Of a DNA stretch of 36,754 nt, positions 24,141 to 32,135 are shown piece by piece. Origin of the DNA: Candidatus Actinomarina sp. (lineage in GTDB: Bacteria > Actinomycetota > Acidimicrobiia > Actinomarinales > Actinomarinaceae); the NCBI GenBank assembly GCA_016777845.1, contig JADHQS010000005.1, forward strand, positions 1-36,754, written 5' to 3'. Every line of letters starts with the position of its first letter. Positions within the stretch are counted from its first letter, which is position 1. The position numbers and the translations under genes were made by a program. The notes under the pieces were generated by a model. It was not told the origin of the DNA, ran no database searches, and saw only the letters and a list, made by a program, of their open reading frames with translations.

Positions 24141-24579
24141 AAAATTTTATTAAAGGTATATCTCTGTTTGTTCTTTTTCTGTACATTTGAAACGTTGGAT
24201 AAACTTCGTCTAATAAACCCCAGTAATATTCTTTTTGGGAAGACTCAATTAATTCGTAGGTAGCTTCAAAGCGTTCATTTTTTACTGTAATGAATGGATT
24301 GTCAGATGAAAGGTTATAAAACCAATCTGGTGTTTTATCATTTCCACTGTATGAAGCTGCAACTATATAATCATTTTCATAATTTGCATAAGTCAAAGGT
24401 GTTTTTCTAAGTTGATTTGTTTTACTACCAATGGTTTCGAGTAAAAGAATATGATCCCCAATTATTTTTTCACCAAGGAAAGAGTGGTTGAGTCTTATAA
24501 TTTTTGAATGTATTTTAGAGATTAACTTATAAAACCACTCAGGCCAGAGGTGTGCTGACTTGCCTAGTAATCTCCACAT
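24130..24579 (-). CDS. Deazaflavin (F420)-dependent nitroreductase family protein
   Basis: A 149-residue split-barrel protein of the Ddn/DUF385 family. Signature LLLETIGSKTNQLRKTPLTY (about 45-64), followed by YIVAASYSGNDKTPDWFYNL. Family members use reduced F420 to reduce quinones or nitro compounds and are concentrated in actinobacteria, which supports the taxonomic guess. Its 3' end overlaps the MoxR-like gene. Confidence 0.85.
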   Translation of the reverse strand: MWRLLGKSAHLWPEWFYKLISKIHSKIIRLNHSFLGEKIIGDHILLLETIGSKTNQLRKTPLTYANYENDYIVAASYSGNDKTPDWFYNLSSDNPFITVKNERFEATYELIESSQKEYYWGLLDEVYPTFQMYRKRTNRDIPLIKFSKA

Positions 24580-24591
24580 TTATTACTTAAT

Positions 24592-24807
24592 TTAAAAATC
24601 TTCCTGATTTTCTTCTAGATTTTTAAATTTTGGATCGTACTTTTTGAAAAAATCTTTTATTTTATTTTCTAAATCATCAGTTTCCAAATTAGCTAATTCA
24701 TTTCTAAGCTTTTTAATTTGGACCTTAATATCGACATTTTCATCCATAAGTTTTAAAACATATCTGAATCCAAGTATTACAAGGACAAATTTAAAGATTT
24801 TCTTCAT
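24592..24807 (-). CDS. 71-residue membrane-anchored coiled-coil protein
   Basis: One N-terminal hydrophobic segment (about residues 3-20), then a charged helix with heptad-like Leu/Ile spacing (KVQIKKLRNELANLETDDL) and a Lys/Glu-rich end. No family recognised. TATGAT at 24814-24819 lies 6 nt before the ATG, so it has its own leaderless promoter; the nitroreductase gene follows 12 nt downstream and may be cotranscribed. Confidence 0.6.
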   Translation of the reverse strand: MKKIFKFVLVILGFRYVLKLMDENVDIKVQIKKLRNELANLETDDLENKIKDFFKKYDPKFKNLEENQEDF

Positions 24808-24813
24808 AAATTC

Positions 24814-24819
24814 ATCATA
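24814..24819 (-). promoter_or_regulatory. -10 box (TATGAT) of the 71-residue protein gene
   Basis: TATGAT on the minus strand, 6 nt before the ATG at 24807. Confidence 0.5.
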
Positions 24820-24877
24820 AATACAAACATATTTTAAAAAAAGTATTTTTTGATGAAATTGCCACTGGAGTTAATCG

Positions 24878-25639
24878 TTGACCTCAAGTAAACTTAATGA
24901 TGTGCAAGAAATATTAAGTAATCTCGTTGCAGAACAGCAATTATTGGATCAATACTTACAAAGTATTCCTGTAAGGAATTGGAATACTAAAACCTCTTAC
25001 AAAAATTGGGATGTGACAGCTCATGTTAGTTATCTTGCTGCTCTTGAAGATCTTGCTGACAATGCTTTAAAGAAAAAAGGATCGGATTTTAACAAATACA
25101 GAGGGCCTAAGGGTTTAGAGAAATTTGAAAAAGAAGCAATCTTAAAAGGTAACGACATGAGACCACAAGATGTTATTGAATGGTGGAGAATTTCTAGAGC
25201 TTCTGTAATTGAGACGTTAGCTAAATCATCTCCAGGAAAAAAATTAACTTGGTGGAAAAATGAAATTGATTGTAGAACATTCGCGCTGACAAAATTAGCA
25301 GAAACATGGGCACATAGTTTAGATGTTTATGATGCAATGAAAAAAGATTATGAAGACACTGTTCGCGTTGAACACGTAGCACTTTTTGGATGGTTAAATG
25401 CAGAACAAGCGAGTAAGGTCAATAAAACTAAATATCAAGATTTGCGAATTGAATTAATCGGCCCAGAATATAAAGCCTGGCAATTTGGTGATGAGGAAAG
25501 TGAAAATAGTATAAAAGGTAATGCAAGTGACTGGTGTCGAGTGGTTACTGGTAGAGTTCCCAAAGGTCATAAGCTAACACTTTCTACTGAAGGTGATTTT
25601 GCCAAAAAATTCGTTAAATTTAATCACGTAAAAATATAA
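24878..25639 (+). CDS. DinB-like/mycothiol-dependent maleylpyruvate isomerase-family protein
   Basis: A 253-residue protein whose first ~150 residues match the four-helix DinB/MDMPI fold: WDVTAHVSYLAALED with a metal-ligand His near residue 50, and ETWAHSLDVYDA with a second His near 148. The C-terminal ~80 residues form the accessory domain seen in the TIGR03084-type branch. The family binds a divalent metal and often uses mycothiol, an actinobacterial thiol; the reaction here is unknown. The start is TTG at 24878 with a GGAG ribosome binding site 7 nt upstream. The stop overlaps the start of the next gene. Confidence 0.75.
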   Translation: MTSSKLNDVQEILSNLVAEQQLLDQYLQSIPVRNWNTKTSYKNWDVTAHVSYLAALEDLADNALKKKGSDFNKYRGPKGLEKFEKEAILKGNDMRPQDVIEWWRISRASVIETLAKSSPGKKLTWWKNEIDCRTFALTKLAETWAHSLDVYDAMKKDYEDTVRVEHVALFGWLNAEQASKVNKTKYQDLRIELIGPEYKAWQFGDEESENSIKGNASDWCRVVTGRVPKGHKLTLSTEGDFAKKFVKFNHVKI

Positions 25640-26400
25640 TGCAAGTCTATGGCGTAGTTCACTTAAAAAGCCTTCCCGGCTCCCCTTCTAACAGATTATC
25701 TATTGATGAAATTATAGATTCAGCACAAGAAGATGTTAATAGCTTAGTTCATGGTGGTGTTGATGGAATAATAATTGAAAATTTTGGAGACACACCTTTT
25801 GTGAAAGATGATATTTCTAAACGTACGCTTGCTAGCTTTACTACAGTTGTAGAAAATTTATCAATAGAACGAGATATTAAGGTTGGAATAAATGTTCTAA
25901 GAAATGATGGAATTGCAGCTCTTGCAATTGCCGAAGCTACTAAATCACAGTTTGTACGAATCAATGTTTTAAATAACACCATGTTTACCGACCAGGGCGT
26001 TATAGAAGGTGATGCTCACGGAGTTAATCAGTTTAAATCAAGCCTTAATAGTTATGTAGAAATCTATGCTGATGTATTTGTTAAACATGCTGTACCACCT
26101 CCAGGTTCAAAAATTGAAAACCATGCAGAAGAATTAATTCATAGAGCAGGTGCGGATGTAGTTATTGTTACAGGAGATGGTACTGGACACGAAATAAATA
26201 TTGTAGATTTACAAAAAGTAAGAAACATTGTTCCAACTGGTAAACTCGCAATTGGATCAGGTGTAACTTCAACAAATGTCGATGCTTATCAAGATTTGGC
26301 AGACATACTGATTGTAGGTACAAGTTTTAAATTTGATAATGATGTTGCTAAAAGGGTTGACATCAATAGAGTCGAAGAGTTAGTAAGAAAAATAAAATAA
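25639..26400 (+). CDS. BtpA/SgcQ-family TIM-barrel protein
   Basis: A 253-residue protein with the BtpA signature at its start (GVVHLKSLPGSP) and IIIENFGDTPF near residue 45, then FVRINVLNNTMFTDQGVIEGDAH near 117-139 and a phosphate-loop-like GSGVTSTNV near 212. In cyanobacteria BtpA stabilises photosystem I, but homologs are widespread in non-phototrophs, where they are probably (beta/alpha)8 enzymes of unknown substrate. The ATG overlaps the previous stop (TAATG), so it is coupled to the DinB-like gene. Confidence 0.82.
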   Translation: MQVYGVVHLKSLPGSPSNRLSIDEIIDSAQEDVNSLVHGGVDGIIIENFGDTPFVKDDISKRTLASFTTVVENLSIERDIKVGINVLRNDGIAALAIAEATKSQFVRINVLNNTMFTDQGVIEGDAHGVNQFKSSLNSYVEIYADVFVKHAVPPPGSKIENHAEELIHRAGADVVIVTGDGTGHEINIVDLQKVRNIVPTGKLAIGSGVTSTNVDAYQDLADILIVGTSFKFDNDVAKRVDINRVEELVRKIK

Positions 26401-26450
26401 TTTTTATTACAACAATACAATTCTGTTACATAACTATCATTTTTATTTGA

Positions 26451-27389
26451 ATGGAAGCCATACTTAATCTAGCACTACTACTGTTTCTTTTAGGAATACT
26501 GATTGGAACTCTATTTAAATTAACCATTCCCAACTCTATTTCTAAATACTTGGGATATTATTTGTTGCTTTCGCTAGGGCTAAAAGGTGGTGAAAGCCTT
26601 CAAGAAAATGGATTTATAAATGAAGTTATAAGTGCATTAACACTTGGAGTAGTATTTGCTCTTTTAATTCCAATTATTGCTTATCTTTATCTTAAAAATT
26701 TACTCAATAGCGACGATGCAGCCGCACTCTCTGGAACTTACGGATCAGTAAGTGCTGTTACATTTGTGACAGCTATTGCATATCTTACAACTACTAATCA
26801 AAACTTTGATAACTATATGTCTGCTGTTTTAGTTGTAATGGAATTTCCAGCAATATTTATGGCACTATATTTAGTAACTCAAAAAAAACAAATTGAAAGT
26901 AATAAATTTGAGACTATTAAAACAGCATTTTTAGAAATACCAAATATCATTTTGATCGCATCATTGTTTATAGGATATTTTGTCAATCAAACACTTTTAT
27001 CTAATTTAGATTTCATAATTGTTGAAATATTTGATTATGTTTTATATCTGTTTTTATTTGTTATGGGAACTATGGTCTCAAATAGAATTGGTGAACTTAA
27101 AGGCAAAGGAGCAAGCCTAATTGCTTTTGCTTTATGTACTCCATTGATTGGTTCAATTATTGCTTTGTTAGCATCTATATACTTTAATTTTTCTGTAGGT
27201 AACGCAACATTGTTAATGGTGTTAACAGCAAGTGCAAGCTATATTGCAGTACCAGCAGTTGTAAAAGACGCTATACCAAATGCAAATCCTGCTATTTACC
27301 TAGGACTAAGTTTGGGTGTCACATTTCCATTCAATATCATTGTTGGAATACCTTTGTATAACGAATTAGCTAAATACTTTATTGGCTAA
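26451..27389 (+). CDS. SbtA-type sodium-dependent bicarbonate permease
   Basis: A 312-residue membrane protein with about ten helices. Family hallmark AALSGTYGSVSAVTFVTA (about 91-108) with the surrounding LKGGESL near 43-49 and a repeated half including a second SASYIAVPAVV segment. SbtA imports bicarbonate with sodium. In a heterotroph it could feed anaplerotic carboxylases. No SbtB (PII-like) partner is adjacent. No ribosome binding site; TATCAT at 26435-26440 is a weak -10 candidate. Confidence 0.85.
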   Translation: MEAILNLALLLFLLGILIGTLFKLTIPNSISKYLGYYLLLSLGLKGGESLQENGFINEVISALTLGVVFALLIPIIAYLYLKNLLNSDDAAALSGTYGSVSAVTFVTAIAYLTTTNQNFDNYMSAVLVVMEFPAIFMALYLVTQKKQIESNKFETIKTAFLEIPNIILIASLFIGYFVNQTLLSNLDFIIVEIFDYVLYLFLFVMGTMVSNRIGELKGKGASLIAFALCTPLIGSIIALLASIYFNFSVGNATLLMVLTASASYIAVPAVVKDAIPNANPAIYLGLSLGVTFPFNIIVGIPLYNELAKYFIG

Positions 27390-28097
27390 TTAGAGAAGGA
27401 ATCCTCCATCAATGGTTACAACTTCGCCTGTAATCCAGGATGCATCTTCACTTGAAAGAAAGTAAATCAAACTAGCAATATCTTCTGGTTTTCCCAGTTT
27501 TTTAAGAGCATGTAGGTCTGCACTTCCCTGTTCGTCACCTGCCCAGAGCATCTCTGAAAGCTTAGTTTTAACCACAGCTGGAGCAATACCATTCACTCTA
27601 ATATCAGGTGCAAGTTCCATTGCTAATTGTTTTGTCATATAAATTAATCCCGCTTTTGAAATATTATAAGCACCCATGTAGTGTGCTGGCTTTATTCCAC
27701 CAACGGAACAAACATTCAAAACAGATTCTCTTAAACCAGCTTTTACAGCTTCTCTTGTCCACATTAAAGGACCCATCAAATTTACATCCCATGTTTTTTG
27801 AACTGCTGATAAATCGACATCCATTAAGCTACCTCCGGAAGGATTTGTGCCAGCATTGTTAATCAAGACATCTAAAGACCCTGTTTCGTCAACAATTTTT
27901 TTACAAGTTTCAGATGCAGCAGCAAGGTCATCAGCTCTTGCAACAAATCCTTTTAATTGTGAATTATCAGAAAGTACTGTTTCTAGATTCTCTTCTTTTC
28001 TAGATGTAATATAAACATTCCATCCTTTATCTATAAATTTTTGAGCTGTGGAAAGTCCTATACCCCTTGTTCCACCGGTTACAAGTGCAGTTTTCAT
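27390..28097 (-). CDS. Short-chain dehydrogenase/reductase (SDR)
   Basis: The frame is open for 59 codons further upstream, but the true start is ATG at 28097 (MKTALVTGGTRGIGLS), giving 235 residues. Classical SDR: cofactor motif TGGTRGIG (7-14), NNAG near 83, Ser in the VCSVGG strand near 133, and catalytic Tyr-x3-Lys in YNISKAG (about 147). The ending ITGEVVTIDGGF is typical. Substrate unknown. TATACT sits 9 nt before the ATG. The stop abuts the SbtA-like gene. Confidence 0.92.
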   Translation of the reverse strand: MKTALVTGGTRGIGLSTAQKFIDKGWNVYITSRKEENLETVLSDNSQLKGFVARADDLAAASETCKKIVDETGSLDVLINNAGTNPSGGSLMDVDLSAVQKTWDVNLMGPLMWTREAVKAGLRESVLNVCSVGGIKPAHYMGAYNISKAGLIYMTKQLAMELAPDIRVNGIAPAVVKTKLSEMLWAGDEQGSADLHALKKLGKPEDIASLIYFLSSEDASWITGEVVTIDGGFLL

Positions 28098-28127
28098 TAT
28101 TGTTAAAGTATAGTAGTTATTTCTAAA

Positions 28128-28148
28128 TGCAGTTACAGTTGAACTGCA
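28128..28148. repeat. Inverted repeat ahead of the MFS gene
   Basis: TGCAGTT (28128-28134) and AACTGCA (28142-28148) are exact inverted copies separated by 7 bp, ending 1 nt before the MFS ATG and lying behind the divergent SDR promoter. It is a candidate operator for an unseen regulator, or a hairpin over the MFS start. Confidence 0.45.
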
Positions 28149-28149
28149 A

Positions 28150-29388
28150 ATGGAAAACTTTAAAAAATATAAGGTGTTGCTTACGGAAAATAAAAACTTT
28201 CGTAAACTATTTGCAGCTCGTTTAATTACCCTCGGGGGTGACTGGTTACTAACTGTTCCTCTTTTAGGAATCATTTATGGTTTAACAGAAAATCCATTTA
28301 TTACCTCACTAGTCTTGGTAGTTCAAAGTGCTCCATTATTTATATTGGGGAGCTTTGGAGGCTACTTAGCTGACAAATATAACAGAAAAAAAATTATTGC
28401 AATATCAGAATTTTTATCGGGTTTAACAGTTCTTTTAATCCTGTATGCTGTAACAACTGAGAATGTAGTATTTATTTTATTTTCATTTGGTATGTTGTCT
28501 GTTGTAGGTTCTCCTTATATGCCAACATCTGACGCAGCTTTGCCTAATGTTGTAAAAAAAGAAAATTTAGCTGAAGCAAATGTGATCTTTTTCTCAAGCT
28601 GGGGTGTTATGGCTGGTATAGGTGCAGGTATAGGCGGTTATTTAACAACTGTAATAAGTAGAAATATGCTTTTTGCATTAGACAGTTTAAGTTTTGTATT
28701 ATCAGCCTTAATTGTTTATTCAATCAAGAAAAATTTAAGTGAAGATTCTCAAATTAATGAAAAAAATGAAAGTATAACTTATGTCGAGGGTATCAAATAT
28801 GCTGCATCTAAGAGAGAAATTTTTTCATTAATTATTACAAAAGGAATATTTAGTATTTCTGCTAGTGGCCTTCTCTCTTTGTTTACTGTTTTATCATATG
28901 ATATTTATAAGACTGGAGACTTCGGTACTGGTTTGATGTTTGGAGCAAGAGGTGTTGGTGCCCTTGTGGGACCAATTGCTATTAGATATTTTTTTGGCAA
29001 TTCTGATGGAAAACTTCTTAATACAATAGGCTTAACTATTATGGTTTGGGGATTATTTTATTTCTTTATACCATTTTCTGTATCCCTTTATTTGACTATA
29101 TTTTTATTAGTTCTTGCACATTCCGGTGGAGGATCACAATGGGCGTTTTCAACCTACGGACTCCAAATACTTACACCTGACAGATTAAGAGGAAGAATTT
29201 CAGGTATTGACTACTCTTTTAACTTTTTAATGAACACAGTTTCAACACTAATGATTGGGTATCTTGCATCCATTTATGGTGTTCTTTTTGTCTACAGGCT
29301 TTTCCCAATACTAGGTTTTATTTTCGGTCTAACTTGGTATCTTTCAACAAGAAATTTTTGGAAAGATTTAGATTCCTCCAAAGAATAA
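28150..29388 (+). CDS. MFS transporter (drug/siderophore exporter-like)
   Basis: A 412-residue, 12-helix major facilitator. The helix 2-3 loop reads GGYLADKYNRKKI (about 69-81), the MFS signature. The overall pattern (NFRKLFAARLITLGGDWLL at the start; SGGGSQWAFSTYGLQ and RLRGRISGIDY in the second half) matches the DHA3/EntS-like exporter group. Substrate cannot be assigned. No ribosome binding site is seen; the start lies 1 nt after an inverted repeat. Confidence 0.87.
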   Translation: MENFKKYKVLLTENKNFRKLFAARLITLGGDWLLTVPLLGIIYGLTENPFITSLVLVVQSAPLFILGSFGGYLADKYNRKKIIAISEFLSGLTVLLILYAVTTENVVFILFSFGMLSVVGSPYMPTSDAALPNVVKKENLAEANVIFFSSWGVMAGIGAGIGGYLTTVISRNMLFALDSLSFVLSALIVYSIKKNLSEDSQINEKNESITYVEGIKYAASKREIFSLIITKGIFSISASGLLSLFTVLSYDIYKTGDFGTGLMFGARGVGALVGPIAIRYFFGNSDGKLLNTIGLTIMVWGLFYFFIPFSVSLYLTIFLLVLAHSGGGSQWAFSTYGLQILTPDRLRGRISGIDYSFNFLMNTVSTLMIGYLASIYGVLFVYRLFPILGFIFGLTWYLSTRNFWKDLDSSKE

Positions 29389-29391
29389 AAA

Positions 29392-30255
29392 TTAAATTTT
29401 AAATAAATTCTTACCCTCAAACTTTTTTGTATCATTCACATAACTAAAATATTTTCTACATTCACAAGATTGATACTCTATGTCAATAGGATAAAAATCT
29501 CTTTTAGCTTCAGGCCAATACTCTTTTTGGAGTTCTATCATTTTATTGCCTACATCTTGATGGCTATCTAAATTAAGAAACTTTTGTAATCTGTCTAAAT
29601 ATGGTTCTGCCCCTATACCCGTAGGAACATCAGTGGTGATTGGGATGACATCTTCTCTAAACCAAGCAATATCAATTAATGCCATAAATATTGGGAAGTC
29701 ATTATTCATCTTGAATTGAGTATTTACATTTCTAGTAGCAGCAATAGCATCTTTATTAGAATTTAATACTATATCAGCTAACTCTTCTTTTTTTTCATAA
29801 AATTTATATGTTGCAGCATCTAATCGACTATAAATATTTTCACCCCAATAAGAATCTTCAACTGGGTATGCTGTGTAATTCTCCCATTGCTCTAAATCAA
29901 GCAGTTTCTCTTTTAAAGCTTCCGGATTATCTAAATCATTTATCGTTAACTGATCAATAGTTAAATCTCTGTTGCACCACCTACTAAAAAATAAAGCTTG
30001 GATTAATAAAGGTAAGTCCTCTTTTGCTGGTTCAGCAAATTTAATAATGGATTTACTTACTTTGTCATCCTCTCTAAAAACATTTAGAAAACGACCTTTT
30101 TGTAAAATTGGATCATCGCTCCAAGGATATGCTTCTCCTGACTCTCTTTTTACACGTACAGCTTCACGTTTTTTACAGTAATCAAAAAAGCTTTGTACCG
30201 GATCCTTTATTTCAAGACCATCTAATGAGTGTGTATATGGATTCTCTAAAACCAT
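29392..30255 (-). CDS. HMUDK_hel / aGPT-Pplase2-like protein (DNA base hypermodification-related)
   Basis: A 287-residue cytoplasmic protein. Residues about 30-68 carry REAVRVKRESG, then PWSDDPILQ and RFLNVFREDDKV. This pattern recalls the helical domain of 5-hydroxymethyl-dU DNA kinases and the alpha-glutamyl/putrescinyl-thymine pyrophosphorylase clade 2 family, known mainly from phages with hypermodified bases. A CEC near residue 270 and many aromatics follow. No kinase domain is fused. It lies 34 nt downstream of umuC on the same strand; TAAATT 6 nt before its ATG suggests its own start as well. The family assignment is from memory of the motif and should be tested by profile search. Confidence 0.55.
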   Translation of the reverse strand: MVLENPYTHSLDGLEIKDPVQSFFDYCKKREAVRVKRESGEAYPWSDDPILQKGRFLNVFREDDKVSKSIIKFAEPAKEDLPLLIQALFFSRWCNRDLTIDQLTINDLDNPEALKEKLLDLEQWENYTAYPVEDSYWGENIYSRLDAATYKFYEKKEELADIVLNSNKDAIAATRNVNTQFKMNNDFPIFMALIDIAWFREDVIPITTDVPTGIGAEPYLDRLQKFLNLDSHQDVGNKMIELQKEYWPEAKRDFYPIDIEYQSCECRKYFSYVNDTKKFEGKNLFKI

Positions 30256-30289
30256 AACTTTAATTTAAACAGATTACTTCATACTTTTC

Positions 30290-31555
30290 TTACTTCACAA
30301 CTGGTATTTGAAGCATATTTGTTGTGTAAGCAGCAGACTTTCTTTCCGACTTCATTCTCCAGTCTTTTTTTATACCCTGTGCTCCCAATGTCAATGTGCT
30401 TGATCCATACCTGCTATTAACGCCATCCAGTACCTCCATTACACGGTCTGATTGATCGTAGTTCTCATATTCATAAAAACTATACTGTTCATTCTCTGCG
30501 TCGGTGATGTCTAGCAGCATTACACCAATTTTCTGGTATTCATATCCGTACACAAAGAGTTTTCGTGTTAGATATTTTGCTTCTTTGGCTATCTTTGATG
30601 TATTGCTTGTTGGTATTGAAAAAAATGTACTCATACCGTTGCTGTATCTTTTCTCTGGATCGACAAATGGACTGGTTCTTAAAAATACATACAAGCCTTG
30701 TGCTCTAGAACCCTGTGCTCTCAACTTCTCACATGCTCTAGCAACATAGTTAGAAACAGCTTCCTCTAACTCACTTACTAACATTACTTTTCTACCAAAT
30801 GACTTAGAGGATATGATATTCTTCTTATTCTTCACCTCTTCTATGCCTATACAGGAAATACCATTTAGCTCATGATGTATCCTCTCCCCTACAATGCTGA
30901 TTGTTTTTCTGACATGACGAGCATTTGCCTGTGTTAAATCATAAGCGGTGTCTACTCCAATTCTTCGAAGCCTTCTTCCCCATCTTGTCGAAATTCCCCA
31001 TATCTCTTCAAGTGGTAGATCTTTTAAAATCTTATCTCTTACGCTCTGATCTCGTATATCGAAGACATTAGATGTTGTGCATTTTTTAGCTTGTCTGTTT
31101 GCTACTTTTGCCAATGTCTTTGTTGGGCCTATACCTATAGAAACTGGAATCCCTGTCCACTGTTTGATTAATCTTCGTATCTCTTGAGCGGTCTCTTCTA
31201 AATCACAGTAGTAAAAGCTACTGATATCGAGAAACGCTTCATCAATAGAGTAGATCTCTATATCGCTGACAAGAGATTTTAGTGAAGTCATCACTCTAGC
31301 CGACATATCACCATAAAAAGTGTAGTTCGATGAAAATACATGAACTTTGTTCCTATTGATAAGTTGTTTGTATTTAAAGTACGGGGCTCCCATCGGTATG
31401 CCTAAAGCTTTTGCTTCATTTGATCTAGCAACAACGCATCCATCATTGTTAGACAAAACAACAATGGGCTTTCCTTCTAGCTTTGGGTTGAATACTCTCT
31501 CACAAGACGCATAAAAGTTATTACAGTCCACTAGGGCAAAAATTTTATTATTCAC
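30290..31555 (-). CDS. umuC: Y-family DNA polymerase UmuC (Pol V catalytic subunit)
   Basis: A 421-residue translesion polymerase. Catalytic carboxylates: Asp10 in [12 protein letters not shown] and Asp105-Glu106 in [10 protein letters not shown] helix-hairpin-helix thumb ([14 protein letters not shown]) and little-finger domain follow; the C-terminal UmuC-specific tail includes SAAYTTN. The start is GTG with a perfect ribosome binding site (AAAGGAG, 7-nt spacer). Codons look slightly richer in G+C than the neighbours, hinting at acquisition by transfer. It is divergent from umuD across a 55-bp gap holding a palindrome. Confidence 0.95.
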   Translation of the reverse strand: MNNKIFALVDCNNFYASCERVFNPKLEGKPIVVLSNNDGCVVARSNEAKALGIPMGAPYFKYKQLINRNKVHVFSSNYTFYGDMSARVMTSLKSLVSDIEIYSIDEAFLDISSFYYCDLEETAQEIRRLIKQWTGIPVSIGIGPTKTLAKVANRQAKKCTTSNVFDIRDQSVRDKILKDLPLEEIWGISTRWGRRLRRIGVDTAYDLTQANARHVRKTISIVGERIHHELNGISCIGIEEVKNKKNIISSKSFGRKVMLVSELEEAVSNYVARACEKLRAQGSRAQGLYVFLRTSPFVDPEKRYSNGMSTFFSIPTSNTSKIAKEAKYLTRKLFVYGYEYQKIGVMLLDITDAENEQYSFYEYENYDQSDRVMEVLDGVNSRYGSSTLTLGAQGIKKDWRMKSERKSAAYTTNMLQIPVVK

Positions 31556-31569
31556 TTACTTACTCCTTT

Positions 31570-31587
31570 GAATACTGTACACTATTC
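31570..31587. promoter_or_regulatory. Palindromic operator candidate between umuC and umuD
   Basis: GAATACTGTACACTATTC is an 18-bp palindrome with one mismatched pair (positions 6/13). Its right arm forms TATTCT (31583-31588), a -10 candidate for umuD, and its left arm read backwards forms TATTCA, a -10 candidate for umuC. A repressor bound here would block both. It does not match the GAAC-N4-GTTC LexA box used at lexA and recA. Confidence 0.6.
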
Positions 31588-31610
31588 TAAGAAAAAAGAA
31601 AGACATTTTT

Positions 31611-32126
31611 ATGCCACGAGGTGGAGCAAGAAAAGGAGCCGGAAGACCAAAAGGTCAAGGCAAGTATGGAGAGCAGACAAAAGCTATCCGTATTCCTGTA
31701 AGTAAGGTTAATTATATCTCTGAGGTCATTAACAAAGGGCTGTATGAAGTACCAATGTATAGTAATAAAGTTGCAGCTGGATTCCCATCCCCTGCAGACG
31801 ACTACTTAGAAGACAAAATAGATTTAAATCAATATTTAGTAAAGCATCCTGCATCAACATTTTTAGTAAGAGCTTCTGGAGAATCAATGATCAATGCTGG
31901 AATATTTCCTGACGATATCTTAGTTGTAGATAGAAGCTTAAAAGCTGAAGACGGAAAAGTAGTTATTGCTGTTGTAGATAATGAACTTACAGTGAAAAGA
32001 TATCGTAAAAAAGGTAAAAGAATCATTTTAGAACCAGAAAATGAAGCATTTGATCCAATTGTCATTGCAGATGAAAGTGAAGCATTTGTTTGGGGCGTTG
32101 TAACAAACGTTATTCATAATCTGTAA
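31611..32126 (+). CDS. umuD: UmuD-like S24 peptidase (Pol V accessory subunit)
   Basis: A 171-residue protein that, after self-cleavage, activates UmuC for mutagenic bypass. Cleavage site Ala56-Gly57 in KVAAGFPSP, nucleophile Ser92 in ASGESMINAGI and Lys129 in ELTVKRY. Before the cleavage site is an unusual basic Gly/Arg-rich N-terminus (PRGGARKGAGRPKG), AT-hook-like, that would be removed on cleavage. UmuD proteins of marine bacteria often carry such tails. No strong ribosome binding site. The haloalkane dehalogenase gene follows 9 nt downstream. Confidence 0.93.
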   Translation: MPRGGARKGAGRPKGQGKYGEQTKAIRIPVSKVNYISEVINKGLYEVPMYSNKVAAGFPSPADDYLEDKIDLNQYLVKHPASTFLVRASGESMINAGIFPDDILVVDRSLKAEDGKVVIAVVDNELTVKRYRKKGKRIILEPENEAFDPIVIADESEAFVWGVVTNVIHNL

Positions 32127-32135
32127 AATAAAAGT

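Noticed and set aside
28098-28274. Extra 59-residue N-terminus on the SDR
   Set aside because: It runs into the divergent MFS gene; the Rossmann motif begins 7 residues after the ATG at 28097.
31570-31587. umuDC palindrome as a canonical LexA box
   Set aside because: It lacks GAAC-N4-GTTC, the box found at lexA and recA; regulation by LexA is not supported by sequence.
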